A stretch of DNA of 64,000 bases from Lentzea waywayandensis (GCF_900115955.1 NZ_FOYL01000012.1:242545-306544); one strand, 5' to 3'. Counted from the stretch's first letter, positions 17,573-26,480 are shown. Notes: a model not told the origin generated them from the sequence alone. Made by a program: numbers and translations.

Positions 17573-18799
17573 ATGTTCCCTCGATTATCGAGAGCTCTGG
17601 CGGTTGGATTGCTTGTCGCGGTGGGACTTTCGCCCGCACCCGCTCATGCCGGGCCGGGCGGTCCGGCTGTCGTCACCGACTGGAATACGATCGCTGCCCG
17701 CACGATCTTCACCGAGAACGCCACCCCGGTTCCGGTGTCGGGCCTGTACTTCGGGTTTGTCTCCGTTGCCGTGTACGACGCCGTCGTGGCGATCAAGGGC
17801 GGGTTCGAGCCCTATGCCAGGCAGCCTCGCGCACCTCGCGGGGCATCGCCGGAGGCAGCCGCGGTCACTGCGGCGTATCGAGTGCTGACTCACTACTTCC
17901 CGGCCTCCGCGGCGAACCTGTCCGCCGACTACGCGGCCTCCCTGGCGCAGCTACCGCCCGGATCTGGTCTGGAACGGGGAAAACGCGTCGGTGAGACCGC
18001 CGCCGCGACCATCATCGCGTTGCGGGAGAACGACGGCCGCAACGCGAACGTGTCGTTGGACGTGACTCCGGCGCCGGGTGTGTGGCGGCCGACGCCGACC
18101 GCGTTCGCCCCTATGCTGGCCCCCTGGCTGGGATTCGTGCGGCCGATGGTCCTTCGGTCGCCGAAGCAGATGCGGTTGCCGGGTCCTGACGGGCTGGACA
18201 CGAAGGCGTACGCCCGCGATCTCGCGGAGGTGACCACCTTCGGCGCGCTGAACGGGTCGTCGCGAACACCGGAACAGACCGAGACCGCGTTGTTCTGGAA
18301 CGCGAACTCCGTCCTGCAGTACCAGGAAGCCCTACGAGATCAGGTGGTCCGCCGTGGACTTGGTGTCCTGCAAGGGGCACGGGCGTTCGCGTTGCTCGGC
18401 ACCGCGACGGCGGACGCGCTGATCGCGTGCTGGCGGGCCAAGTACGACTACGCCTTCTGGCGTCCGATCACCGCCATCCGCACGACCGACCCCGGCTGGA
18501 CACCGCTGGTGCAGAATCCGCCGTACCCGGACTACACGAGCGGGCATGCGTGCGTCAGCGGAGCTGCGTCGAACACCTTCGGCGAGCTCTTCGGGCACAG
18601 GTCGCTGGACCTGCGGGTCTTCTCGTCGGTCACGTCGACCACCAGGACCTTCCAGACGGCGCGCGAGCTGGACCAGGAGACGATGAACGCGCGGATCTGG
18701 CTCGGCATCCACTTCCGGCGGGCGATGACCGACGGCAACCGGCTCGGCCACCGGGTGTCCGACTGGACCATCGACCACTGGTTCGAGCCGACCCGCTGA
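17573..18799 (+). CDS. Secreted vanadium-dependent haloperoxidase / PAP2-like protein
   Basis: 408 residues from the ATG at 17573, preceded by TGGAGG. A Sec signal peptide covers about residues 1-34 (MFPRLSRALAVGLLVAVGL, cleavage after AHA). The mature part is an all-helical vanadate-binding fold: KYDYAFWRPITAIR (Lys and Arg of the phosphate site), PDYTSGHACVSGA (the SGHA motif) and ARIWLGIHFRRAMTDG. This subgroup is common and secreted in Actinobacteria. It either uses vanadate and peroxide to oxidise halides or acts as an acid phosphatase; sequence alone cannot separate these. It is monocistronic, followed by a strong hairpin. Confidence 0.85.
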   Translation: MFPRLSRALAVGLLVAVGLSPAPAHAGPGGPAVVTDWNTIAARTIFTENATPVPVSGLYFGFVSVAVYDAVVAIKGGFEPYARQPRAPRGASPEAAAVTAAYRVLTHYFPASAANLSADYAASLAQLPPGSGLERGKRVGETAAATIIALRENDGRNANVSLDVTPAPGVWRPTPTAFAPMLAPWLGFVRPMVLRSPKQMRLPGPDGLDTKAYARDLAEVTTFGALNGSSRTPEQTETALFWNANSVLQYQEALRDQVVRRGLGVLQGARAFALLGTATADALIACWRAKYDYAFWRPITAIRTTDPGWTPLVQNPPYPDYTSGHACVSGAASNTFGELFGHRSLDLRVFSSVTSTTRTFQTARELDQETMNARIWLGIHFRRAMTDGNRLGHRVSDWTIDHWFEPTR

Positions 18800-18820
18800 A
18801 CCGGGGTCCGCGCAGCCGGA

Positions 18821-18853
18821 ATGCCTGGCGGCCGTGCACAGACCGCCAGGCAT
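18821..18853. terminator. Hairpin terminator after the haloperoxidase gene
   Basis: Perfect 11-bp stem ATGCCTGGCGG / CCGCCAGGCAT with an 11-nt loop, beginning 21 bp after the stop codon. The symmetry means it could also serve the convergent remnant at 18855-19120. Confidence 0.65.
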
Positions 18854-18854
18854 G

Positions 18855-19120
18855 CGCCTACCCCAGCTCGGTCTGGAGCAGGCGACGAAGGTGCCGACCG
18901 GGTTGTTCCAGTCTCCGTTCGTGTTGCTGACGACGAGGTGTTCGCCGTCGCTGCTGCCCATCGCGTAGGTCCGGGAGCCGTTCCTGAGGTCTGCCAGGAG
19001 CACACATGGCATCTGAACGTCCCGGACAGACCCTTGGACAGGCTGACGAGGCCGAGGTACGAGCGGGCGTTCCACGGTGATCAGTTCCGTGAGGTCGTGT
19101 CAGGACTGAACCTGCTGGGT
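18855..19120 (-). pseudogene. Frameshifted remnant of an unidentified gene
   Basis: Two adjacent minus-strand segments have strongly coding-like codon use in different frames. One, about 19020-19095, reads WNARSYLGLVSLSKGLSG. The next, about 18856-19015, reads LADLRNGSRTYAMGSSDGE and NTNGDWNNPVGTFVAC. Joined, they look like the C-terminal part of a secreted protein broken by at least one frameshift. No start or full domain remains. The rest of the 18800-19252 gap shows nothing else. Confidence 0.35.
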
Positions 19121-19252
19121 GTTGCGGTGTGGTTGCCGGAGACGATGAAGGGATGGACCGGCCAAGCACGTGGCGAATCAGAGCGCGGCAGTAGTGCCCG
19201 CTGCGTAGGCGGACTCGTCCTTGCTGATGACCCGCTGGGGCCGGACCGCGCC

Positions 19253-19258
19253 TAGCGT
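19253..19258 (+). promoter_or_regulatory. Candidate -10 box for a leaderless GT2 transcript
   Basis: TAGCGT is followed by 7 nt and then the GTG at 19266, the spacing seen at leaderless actinobacterial genes. No Shine-Dalgarno sequence precedes this GTG. A -35 element is not clear. Confidence 0.4.
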
Positions 19259-19265
19259 TTTCCCG

Positions 19266-22079
19266 GTGATTCCCTGGTGGTTGCTGGTCGTCGCCGTGCT
19301 CGGCGTCAACTTCACGCTGTGGGGAACCATTGGGCTGTTGCGTGCCCTGACGAGTCGTGGCCGTGCGGACACCCAGCCCCCGACTCGGCTGACGGTCGAC
19401 GACGTGGCCGTGCTGATGGCCGCGCACAACGAGGAACTCGTCATCACCGACAGCCTCGGGTCCGTGGCGAAACTGCTGCCGCGCGGCAACATTCACGTCG
19501 TCTCGGACGGGTCGAAGGACCGCACCGTGGAACTGGCCCGGCTGCAGGGCGTCAACGTGATCGAGACCCCGTCGAACATCGGCAAGGCGGGCGCGCTGGA
19601 GGAGGGCATCCGGCGGTTCGGGCTGGTCGAGAAGTACGGGGCCGTGCTGTTGCTGGACGCGGACACGCGGCTTGAGGCCGACTACTTCGAGCACTCCCTG
19701 CCGTTGTTCGACGACGACCGGGTGGTGGCCGTCGCCGGATGCGCGACGAGCGACTGGAGCACCCCGCCCCGGACGACGCTGGGCGCGCTGCTGGTGACGC
19801 ACCGGGCGCGCGTCTACGCGCTCACCCAGCGGCTGCTGAAGTTCGGGCAGACCTGGAGGCCCACCAACGCCACGTTCATCGTGCCGGGGTTCGCGAGCAT
19901 GTACCGCACCCGTGCGCTGCCGTCGATCAAGATCGACCAGCCGGGGCTGGTGATCGAGGACTTCAACATGACCTTCGAGGTGTACCGGCAGCGCCTCGGC
20001 AAGGTCGGCTTCTCCCTCTCGGCCCAGGCGGCGACGCAGGACCCGGACACGTTCGACGACTACCTCAAGCAGACGAGGCGGTGGGCGCTCGGGTTCTGGC
20101 AGTCCGTGCGCAGGCACCGGCCGCGGTTCGACCTCTTCTCCGCGATGCTCACCCTGTACGTGCTGGAGGTGCTGGTCAGCAGCCTGCTGCTGGTGGTGGC
20201 GCCGGTCCTGCTGGTGCTGGTGCTGTTGCCCGAGGTGATCCCGGAACTGGCGAACTGGGGCGTCAGCGCGGTGATCTCCGAGTACGTCAACGCCCGCTCG
20301 CTCCTCCTCGGTGTGCTGCTGCCCGACCTGGTGCTGACGGTGGGAGTCGCGCTCGCCGAACGGCGAGCGCGGTACCTGCTGTTCGCCCCGTTCTACCTGC
20401 CGATGCGGGTGATCGACGCGGTGACCGCACTGCGCACGCTGCCCCGCGCCTGGCTGGAGCACTCGACCGGCAGGTGGGTCAGCCCCGCACGACGCAAGCT
20501 CGACCAGCCCGGTGCTCGGGGCGCCGCGGTGCCGAAACTCGGGGCGGTGCTGGCCGGAGTCGCCGCGCTCGCCGTGGCGTTGCGCGTCTGGCTGGTGTCG
20601 CCGACGCTGCCCGCGTCCAGTGCCGAACAGCGGTTGATCGACTCCGTGTTCGCCTCGTTGCGGGATCTTCCGGGCGGCAGCACGGGAATCACCGAACTCC
20701 AGCTGCAGGGCTACCTGTCGCTGACGCGCGCGTTGGAGAGGTACGACTCCGTGCTGCTCGCGGCGCGGGAACTGGCTGTGGTCGCAACGGGTGTCGCGGC
20801 GCTGTCCGCGGTCGCATTGCTGGTGTTCGGGCTGCGGATGCGCCTGGCCGCGGTGGGGATCGCGGTGTTGCTGCTGGCGTTCAGCGGTCCGTCGGTCGTG
20901 GTGCTGGCCTCGGCAGGCACGGGAGCGCTGGCGATGGCGTGGACGACGCTCGCCTGCGCGCTGCTGGCGCCGGGACTGCAGCGCAAGGACGGTTTCCTGC
21001 TGACGCTCGGCGGCGTCGCGGCACTGGCCGCCGTGCTGACCGCGCCGATCCTGATCATCCCGCCGCTGGTCGTGTGCGCGCTGCGGACGCGGTGGTACCT
21101 GGCCGTGCCGCTCGCCGGTCTCGCGGTCGTGCTGCAGGTGGTGCTGGCCGGGCGGATGCCCGTCGCGGTCGCCGAGGCGTTGACCGGCCAGCAGCGGGTC
21201 GTGCTGCTGGCGACGGCATTCCTGGTCGCGGTGCCCGCGTTGCTGCGCAAGGAGATCCGGCTGCTCGCCGCGGGAGTGCTCGTGATCGCCGGGCAGAGCG
21301 CGTGGCTCGGCGAGACGGGTGACGTGCTGCTCCCGGCGCTGGTCGTGCTGTCCGTGACCCTGCTCGCGGGCCTGCTCGACGCGGTGCGCCGCCCTGCGCT
21401 GCTGACTCACGCGATCGTGGTCGTCGTCCTGGTCGCGGTCGCCGGGACGCTGTTCGTGCCGCGCACCGGCCGGTGGCAGGACGAAGCGGCACTCGCCGGG
21501 TGGATCGCCGAGAACACTCCGCCGACCACGGTCCTCACCGCGTCCGCGGGAGTGTGGTCGGAACTTCTGCGCGCGGGCCTGCCTCCGGATCGCGTGCGCC
21601 GCGACGGCCCTGCGACGTTCGACGTGGTGCAGGGGAGCGGAAGCGGTGCGGTGGTGGCCAGGTTCGGCGGCTACACCGTGCAGTACCGCGACAGACCGTC
21701 CGTCGAGGACCTGGTGGTGCGGTTGAACGCGGGCCGCCAGCTCGCGGCGAATCCCCGGTTGCTCGTCACCGACGACGTCCGCCGCGCCCTGCACGACGGC
21801 CAGGTCGATCTGCGCGCGATGACGTTGCTCGCGGGACTGAGCGCCGACCACGAGATCGTCGTCGCGGACGTCCGGACGACCAAGCCGGAACAGGGTCTGG
21901 GAATGCCTCGCCGTGAGGTCGTTCTGTCCGCTGTGGATGGTCGCGGCGTCGACTACCCGGCGTCCAGGCAGGTGCTGACGATGTGGCTGAACGCACAACA
22001 GGCGCCGTTCGCGCCTTCGAGCACTCGGATCACTCCTCAGGGAGCGGTCATCACCTGGCTAGTGCAGGAGGAATCATGA
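19266..22079 (+). CDS. Membrane-bound family 2 glycosyltransferase with large C-terminal membrane/extracellular region
   Basis: About 937 residues from the GTG at 19266. An N-terminal membrane helix (WWLLVVAVLGVNFTLWG) is followed by a GT-A domain: LMAAHNEE, VVSDGSKDRT, LLLDADTR (the metal-binding DxD), EDFNMTFE (acid) and KQTRRW (the QxxRW-type acceptor motif). These motifs place it with processive or N-acetylglucosamine-type GT2 synthases. Several more membrane helices follow, then a long hydrophobic segment (about 430-750) and a final soluble part of about 200 residues. Length well above the usual GT2 size suggests a fused mannosyltransferase-like membrane region. It heads an ATGA-coupled operon with the DUF4397 protein and the sortase. 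Role: export or synthesis of a surface polysaccharide (inference). Confidence 0.86.
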   Translation: MIPWWLLVVAVLGVNFTLWGTIGLLRALTSRGRADTQPPTRLTVDDVAVLMAAHNEELVITDSLGSVAKLLPRGNIHVVSDGSKDRTVELARLQGVNVIETPSNIGKAGALEEGIRRFGLVEKYGAVLLLDADTRLEADYFEHSLPLFDDDRVVAVAGCATSDWSTPPRTTLGALLVTHRARVYALTQRLLKFGQTWRPTNATFIVPGFASMYRTRALPSIKIDQPGLVIEDFNMTFEVYRQRLGKVGFSLSAQAATQDPDTFDDYLKQTRRWALGFWQSVRRHRPRFDLFSAMLTLYVLEVLVSSLLLVVAPVLLVLVLLPEVIPELANWGVSAVISEYVNARSLLLGVLLPDLVLTVGVALAERRARYLLFAPFYLPMRVIDAVTALRTLPRAWLEHSTGRWVSPARRKLDQPGARGAAVPKLGAVLAGVAALAVALRVWLVSPTLPASSAEQRLIDSVFASLRDLPGGSTGITELQLQGYLSLTRALERYDSVLLAARELAVVATGVAALSAVALLVFGLRMRLAAVGIAVLLLAFSGPSVVVLASAGTGALAMAWTTLACALLAPGLQRKDGFLLTLGGVAALAAVLTAPILIIPPLVVCALRTRWYLAVPLAGLAVVLQVVLAGRMPVAVAEALTGQQRVVLLATAFLVAVPALLRKEIRLLAAGVLVIAGQSAWLGETGDVLLPALVVLSVTLLAGLLDAVRRPALLTHAIVVVVLVAVAGTLFVPRTGRWQDEAALAGWIAENTPPTTVLTASAGVWSELLRAGLPPDRVRRDGPATFDVVQGSGSGAVVARFGGYTVQYRDRPSVEDLVVRLNAGRQLAANPRLLVTDDVRRALHDGQVDLRAMTLLAGLSADHEIVVADVRTTKPEQGLGMPRREVVLSAVDGRGVDYPASRQVLTMWLNAQQAPFAPSSTRITPQGAVITWLVQEES

Positions 22080-22867
22080 GAAGAGCGTCCATCGGACTGG
22101 TGACCGCAGTGCTCGCCTCGATGGTGTTCGTGGTCCCGGCTCAGGCCGCGACGGGCACCTATCTGAGGCTCGCGCACCTGTCGCCGGACACGCCGCAGGT
22201 CGACGTGACCGTGAGCTCGTTCGAGCACCCGGAGGCGACCTTGCGCATTCCTGGCGTGGGGTATGGGGTTCTCTCCGAGTACAAGCGCGTCGAACCTGGC
22301 ACGTACACGATCGCGATGCGCCCGTCGGGCGCTGATCCGAACAGCCCGCCGGTCATCTCCGCCACGCTGCCCGCGGCCGACGGCAAGGCCTACACCGTCG
22401 CCGGTCTGGGCAAGTTCGCCTCGCTCGCGTTGAAGGTCCTCGACGACGACATCACGATGCCGCCGGCCGGACAGGCCAGGATGCGTGTCGTGAACGCCGC
22501 GCCGCTGACCGGCGACCTGAAGATCGTTCGCGGTGACACGGCGCTGATCGACAACGCGGCCTTCGGCGCCGCGACGCCGTACGCGCTCGTGCCCGCGGGG
22601 ACCACGGGGCTCAAGGTGACGCCGAAGTCCGGCAGCCAGGTCGACCTGGCGGTGCCACTGGAGGCCGGCGGTGTCTACAGCGTCCTCGTGCTGGAACACA
22701 ACGGCCAACTGTCCACTGTGGTCCGCACCGACGCCAAGGGTGCCGAGGTCGTGCCGGTGGGAGGACAGCAGACCGGTGTCGGCGGAGCCGGCGTGCCGTG
22801 GCAGCCGTTCGTGCTGGCCGGGGTCATCGTGATCGGTCTCTTCCTGCTGCGGCGCAGGATTGCATGA
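22076..22867 (+). CDS. DUF4397 surface protein
   Basis: 263 residues. The ATG at 22076 overlaps the GT2 stop by 4 nt, and GGAGG lies just upstream. A signal peptide (ends near AQA, residue 25) is followed by two DUF4397 Ig-like repeats: YLRLAHLSPDTPQVDV, YTVAGLG, then ARMRVVNAAPLTGDLKI. A C-terminal helix PFVLAGVIVIGLFLL with RRRIA forms a membrane anchor. No LPxTG-like motif is visible before this helix, although the next gene is a sortase. Likely an extracellular membrane-anchored protein acting with the GT2 and the sortase; molecular function unknown. Confidence 0.86.
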   Translation: MRRASIGLVTAVLASMVFVVPAQAATGTYLRLAHLSPDTPQVDVTVSSFEHPEATLRIPGVGYGVLSEYKRVEPGTYTIAMRPSGADPNSPPVISATLPAADGKAYTVAGLGKFASLALKVLDDDITMPPAGQARMRVVNAAPLTGDLKIVRGDTALIDNAAFGAATPYALVPAGTTGLKVTPKSGSQVDLAVPLEAGGVYSVLVLEHNGQLSTVVRTDAKGAEVVPVGGQQTGVGGAGVPWQPFVLAGVIVIGLFLLRRRIA

Positions 22868-23475
22868 TCCGCGGGTTGCTGGTCGCGCTGCTGCCCGCCC
22901 TGGTGCTGGCAGCGGATGCGGCCACGACCGCGGCGCGACCCGTCGCCTCGCCACCGGTGGCACCGCTGACGTCCGGCTGGGGACCGGTCTCGTCACAACC
23001 GCCTGCCCCGATGGCGGCCGATGGCGCGGTGCCACGACCGATCGCGGTGCGGGTGCCGGTGATCGGGGTGAGGAGCGCGCTGGTCGACCTGGCCGTCGGC
23101 GGTGCCGGGGAACTGGTGCCGCCGCAACGGTACGACCAGGCGGGGTGGTTCGCCGCCGGACCGGCGCCGGGTGCTCACGGCCCGGCGATGATCGCCGGGC
23201 ACGTCGACTCCCGGGCGGGTCCCGGAGTGTTCGGCCGTCTGCACGAGCTGAAGGTGGGGGACGAGGTGATCGTCGCGCGCGTGGACGGGAGCGAACTGCG
23301 GTTCGTCGTTCGCAAGACCTACTCCACGCCGAAGACCGCGTTTCCGACCGACCTCGTGTACTCGCCGACGCCGGTGTCCGAGCTGCGCCTCGTCACCTGC
23401 GGTGGAGCTTTCGACCAGGCGTCCCGCAACTACCAGGACAACGTCATCGTCGAAGCCGTCCTGCGGGATCCCTAA
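22864..23475 (+). CDS. Class F sortase
   Basis: 203 residues, ATG at 22864 overlapping the DUF4397 stop by 4 nt. An N-terminal signal or anchor (LLVALLPALVLAADA) and a Pro/Ala-rich linker precede the sortase barrel. Catalytic residues are His in MIAGHVDSR, Cys in LRLVTCGG and Arg in QASRNYQDN, in the class F arrangement GHVDS...TCGG. The enzyme should be a cell-envelope cysteine transpeptidase. No obvious LPxTG substrate is encoded in the window; the substrate must be elsewhere or non-canonical. Confidence 0.9.
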   Translation: MIRGLLVALLPALVLAADAATTAARPVASPPVAPLTSGWGPVSSQPPAPMAADGAVPRPIAVRVPVIGVRSALVDLAVGGAGELVPPQRYDQAGWFAAGPAPGAHGPAMIAGHVDSRAGPGVFGRLHELKVGDEVIVARVDGSELRFVVRKTYSTPKTAFPTDLVYSPTPVSELRLVTCGGAFDQASRNYQDNVIVEAVLRDP

Positions 23476-23491
23476 CCCGGGTCTCCTACGT

Positions 23492-23505
23492 TTGTACGAG
23501 TACAA
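23492..23505. promoter_or_regulatory. Inverted repeat TTGTAC-GA-GTACAA
   Basis: Perfect 6-bp arms with a 2-bp centre, 28 bp before the response regulator ATG and just after the sortase stop. It is AT-rich compared with its surroundings. Likely an operator in the regulator's promoter. Confidence 0.45.
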
Positions 23506-23533
23506 GCACGCCTTTTGGTAGGACCGTGGTGCC

Positions 23534-24256
23534 ATGAACCAGCTGCGGGTGCTCCTCGTCGACGACCACCAGATGCTGACCGAGGCATTGTCGGCGACGC
23601 TTTCCACCGCGCCCGACCTGTGGGTGGTCGGCAGCCGCACGACCGACGACCAGCACCTCGCCGACACCGTGCTCCGGCTGCGCCCCAGCGTGATCGTGAT
23701 CGAGATCGAACAGTACGGTCTCGCGATCGCCGACGTGCTGTGCACGTTGCGCGACGCCTCTCCCGCCGTCCGGATCGTCGTGCTGACGGCGAGCCACGAC
23801 CACCTCCACGCGGTGGAGGCGGCACGGGCGGGCGCCGACGGCTGGGTGCACAAGTCGAGTTCCCCCGAGCACCTCATGGAGGTGTTGCGCGGGGTGTGCC
23901 GCGGCCAGGCCAGCTTCCCGTCCGAGCATCTGGGGGCGGTGCTGCGCGAGCTGCGCGAGGACGTGCGCCGCGTGCGCGACGGAAGCGGACCTCTCGACGC
24001 GCTCAGCGCGCGTGAGCGCGAGGTGTTGCAGGCGATGGTGAACGGTGGCAGGGGCGACGAGATCGCGTGCCAGCTCTCGGTCACCGCCAACACCGTGCGC
24101 ACGCACACGAACAGCATCTTCACCAAACTGGACGTCCACAGCAGACTGGAGGCCGTGTCCATGGCGCGCGCCGCGGGTCTGCGGCCGGGTGCCCATGCCG
24201 ATGGCGTAGCACCGCTCACCCAGCAACGTGATCCGGCGTTCGGCACCGGTGCCTAG
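23534..24256 (+). CDS. LuxR/NarL-type response regulator with phosphoacceptor Asp replaced by Glu
   Basis: 240 residues from the ATG at 23534. The receiver domain (1-120) keeps the acidic pair (VDDH), Thr (VLTAS) and Lys (HKSS). At the phosphorylation site, VIVIEIEQYG replaces the usual VxxxDxxMPG, so the acceptor is Glu57. Such a change often mimics the phosphorylated state. The C-terminal LuxR helix-turn-helix (about 150-215) is intact: LSAREREVLQAMVNGG, TANTVRTHTNSIFTKL. No kinase is adjacent; the nearest is 4.5 kb downstream and has its own partner. It sits between the sortase operon and the nucleotide-sugar genes. Confidence 0.87.
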   Translation: MNQLRVLLVDDHQMLTEALSATLSTAPDLWVVGSRTTDDQHLADTVLRLRPSVIVIEIEQYGLAIADVLCTLRDASPAVRIVVLTASHDHLHAVEAARAGADGWVHKSSSPEHLMEVLRGVCRGQASFPSEHLGAVLRELREDVRRVRDGSGPLDALSAREREVLQAMVNGGRGDEIACQLSVTANTVRTHTNSIFTKLDVHSRLEAVSMARAAGLRPGAHADGVAPLTQQRDPAFGTGA

Positions 24257-24265
24257 TGTCGAATC

Positions 24266-25576
24266 GTGGATGTGAAGTCAGTTGCCATCATGGGCATGGG
24301 GTACGTCGGACTTCCGACCGCGCTCGAGCTCTACTCGGGTGGCGTGCGGACGATCGGCATCGACATCAGCGAGCGCAGGCTCGCCGTGATCAGGGACGGT
24401 TCGGCCGACCTGCTCGACGAGGACCGGCTCAGGCTGATCGAGGCGTTGGGGGACGAGGACTTCCTCCTCACACCGGACGCGTCCTTCCTGAGCGACGCCG
24501 GCGCCGTGATCGTGTGCGTGCCGACGCCGCTGGACCGCTATCTCACCCCCGACCTGACCGCGTTGCGTGCGGCGTGCGCGTCGGTCGTCGAGCACGCGGT
24601 GCCGGGTCAGGTGGTGATCCTCACCTCCACCAGCTTCGTCGGCACGACGCGCGAGCTGCTGATGGAACCGTTGCAGCGCAGGGGATTGGTGCCGGGCAGG
24701 GACGTCTACGTGGCGTTCAGCCCGGAACGGATCGATCCCGGCAGACCGGACCACCTCCAGCAGCGGACTCCGCGCGTCGTCGGCGGGGCCACACCGGAGT
24801 GCGCGGAACGCGCCCGTGCCGTGCTGACGCTCGTCGCGCCGATCGTGCACCAGGTGAGCTCACCGGAGGCGAGCGAGCTGACCAAGCTGTACGAGAACTC
24901 GTTCCGCGCGGTGACTCTGGCGCTGGCCAACGAGTTCGCCGAGATCAGCCGGGGCTTCGGGCTGGACCCCATCGAGGTGACGCACGCCGCGGGTACCAAA
25001 CCGTACGGATTCCTGGTGTCCTACCCGGGACCGGGCGTCGGCGGGCACTGCATTCCGTGCGATCCGCACTACCTGTTGTGGCAGTTGCGAGGATCGCGCC
25101 GTACGGCTCCCATCGTGGAGCAGGCGATGCGGTCGATCGCCGCGCGTCCGCGTCAGGTCGTCGATCACGCGGTGGAGACCTTGTCGGCCGTCGGGTGCGG
25201 CTTGCGGGGTGCGCGGATCGTCGTGGTCGGCGTCAGCTACAAACCGGGCGTGCAGGACCTGCGCGAGTCGTCCGCGCTGGAGATCATCGCGGAGCTGGGC
25301 GCGCGGGGCGCCGACGTGTCCTTCTACGACCCGTTGATCTCCAGGATCGTGCTGCCGCACGGCGGTGCCATGGACAGCGAACCGGACCCGTCCGCCACGG
25401 ACTGGGATCTCGCCGTCATCCACACGATCCACCCCGGCTTCGACTACCAGTGGGCGCACCAGTGTCCGGTCGTGCTCGACGCCACCTACCGATTCGCGAG
25501 GCCACACCATGAAGATCCTGGTCACCGGGGGCGCCGGGTTCATCGGCTCCCACCTCACCGAGCGGCTGCTGGCTGA
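24266..25576 (+). CDS. Nucleotide-sugar (UDP-glucose/GDP-mannose type) dehydrogenase
   Basis: 436 residues from the GTG at 24266. A TAGTGT -10-like box lies 6 nt upstream, suggesting a leaderless start. N-terminal NAD-binding IMGMGYVGLPTA, central SPERIDPG, ENSFRAVTLALANE, catalytic Cys262 in GVGGHCIPCDPHY, and C-terminal GVSYKPGVQDLRES. It would oxidise UDP-HexNAc or UDP-glucose C6 to the uronic acid. The last about 22 codons (HHEDPGHRGRRV and onward) overlap the start of the epimerase gene by 68 nt and look like out-of-frame reading. The natural stop may have been lost by a small indel. Confidence 0.88.
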   Translation: MDVKSVAIMGMGYVGLPTALELYSGGVRTIGIDISERRLAVIRDGSADLLDEDRLRLIEALGDEDFLLTPDASFLSDAGAVIVCVPTPLDRYLTPDLTALRAACASVVEHAVPGQVVILTSTSFVGTTRELLMEPLQRRGLVPGRDVYVAFSPERIDPGRPDHLQQRTPRVVGGATPECAERARAVLTLVAPIVHQVSSPEASELTKLYENSFRAVTLALANEFAEISRGFGLDPIEVTHAAGTKPYGFLVSYPGPGVGGHCIPCDPHYLLWQLRGSRRTAPIVEQAMRSIAARPRQVVDHAVETLSAVGCGLRGARIVVVGVSYKPGVQDLRESSALEIIAELGARGADVSFYDPLISRIVLPHGGAMDSEPDPSATDWDLAVIHTIHPGFDYQWAHQCPVVLDATYRFARPHHEDPGHRGRRVHRLPPHRAAAG

Positions 25577-26480
25577 CGGGCACGAGGTCACCGTCCTCGA
25601 CCTCATGACGACCGGGCGTGCCGAGAACCTCGCCGGGGTGGCAGGCCACACCGGACTGGAGATCATCCACGGATCGGTGACCAACTCGTCCACTGTGGAC
25701 CGATGTGTCTCCGGTGTGGACGCGGTCTACCACCTGGCCGCCGCGGTCGGGCTGTTCACGATTCTCGACAAGACGTTGCTGAGCCTGCGCACCAACATCC
25801 GCGGCACGGAGAACGTGGTCGACGCGGCCTATCGCTACGGCACCCGGCTGTTGCTCGCGTCGACCAGCGAGGTGTACGGGAAGAACACCAAGGTCGGCCT
25901 GACCGAGGACGACGACCGGATCATCGGGTCCCCGCTGGTCAGCCGTTGGTCCTACGCCGAGGCCAAGGCGGTCGACGAGACGCTCACGCACATCTACGCC
26001 AAGGAGCTGGGGCTGAGGGCGGTGATCGTCCGCCTGTTCAACACCGTCGGGCCGCGGCAGAGCGGGCGTTACGGCATGGTCGTGCCCCGGTTCATCGGCC
26101 AGGCGCTCTCCGGGGAACCGTTGACCGTGCACGGCTCCGGGCAGCAGATCCGGTGTTTCTGCCACGTCGCGGACGTGGTGCCGGCACTGATCGCGTTGCT
26201 GGAGGACGACACCGCGACCGCGCAGGTCTTCAACCTCGGCAGCTCCGAGCAGGTGACGATCACCGAGCTGGCGAAGCGGATCATCGCCGCCACCGGTTCC
26301 AGCAGTGAGATCACCTATGTGCCGTACGGCGAAGCGTACGGCGAGGGGTACGAGGACATGCTGCGTCGCGTGCCCGACTGCACCCGTGCCTTTCAGCAGA
26401 TCGGATTCCGTCCCCGGCGCACGCTGGACGACATCATCGCGTCGGTCATCGAGGACGTCAGCGCACCACTGGCTGGGTAG
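25509..26480 (+). CDS. NAD-dependent nucleotide-sugar epimerase/dehydratase
   Basis: 323 residues from the ATG at 25509, inside the end of the dehydrogenase. Extended SDR family: GGAGFIGSHLTERLL (dinucleotide loop), catalytic STSEVYG and SYAEAKAVDE (Tyr-x3-Lys), RLFNTVGPRQSG and the later FNLGSSEQVTI. This resembles UDP-glucuronate decarboxylase or epimerase enzymes. With the upstream dehydrogenase it makes a two-step route from a nucleotide hexose to a uronic acid and its epimer or pentose, presumably for the surface glycan made by nearby glycosyltransferases. Its 3' end overlaps the convergent lipoprotein gene by 23 nt. Confidence 0.9.
   Translation: MKILVTGGAGFIGSHLTERLLADGHEVTVLDLMTTGRAENLAGVAGHTGLEIIHGSVTNSSTVDRCVSGVDAVYHLAAAVGLFTILDKTLLSLRTNIRGTENVVDAAYRYGTRLLLASTSEVYGKNTKVGLTEDDDRIIGSPLVSRWSYAEAKAVDETLTHIYAKELGLRAVIVRLFNTVGPRQSGRYGMVVPRFIGQALSGEPLTVHGSGQQIRCFCHVADVVPALIALLEDDTATAQVFNLGSSEQVTITELAKRIIAATGSSSEITYVPYGEAYGEGYEDMLRRVPDCTRAFQQIGFRPRRTLDDIIASVIEDVSAPLAG

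Noticed and set aside
18858..21998. Minus-strand open frame of 1046 codons rich in His/Gln/Arg
   Set aside because: Antisense to the GT2 gene, no motifs, skewed composition.
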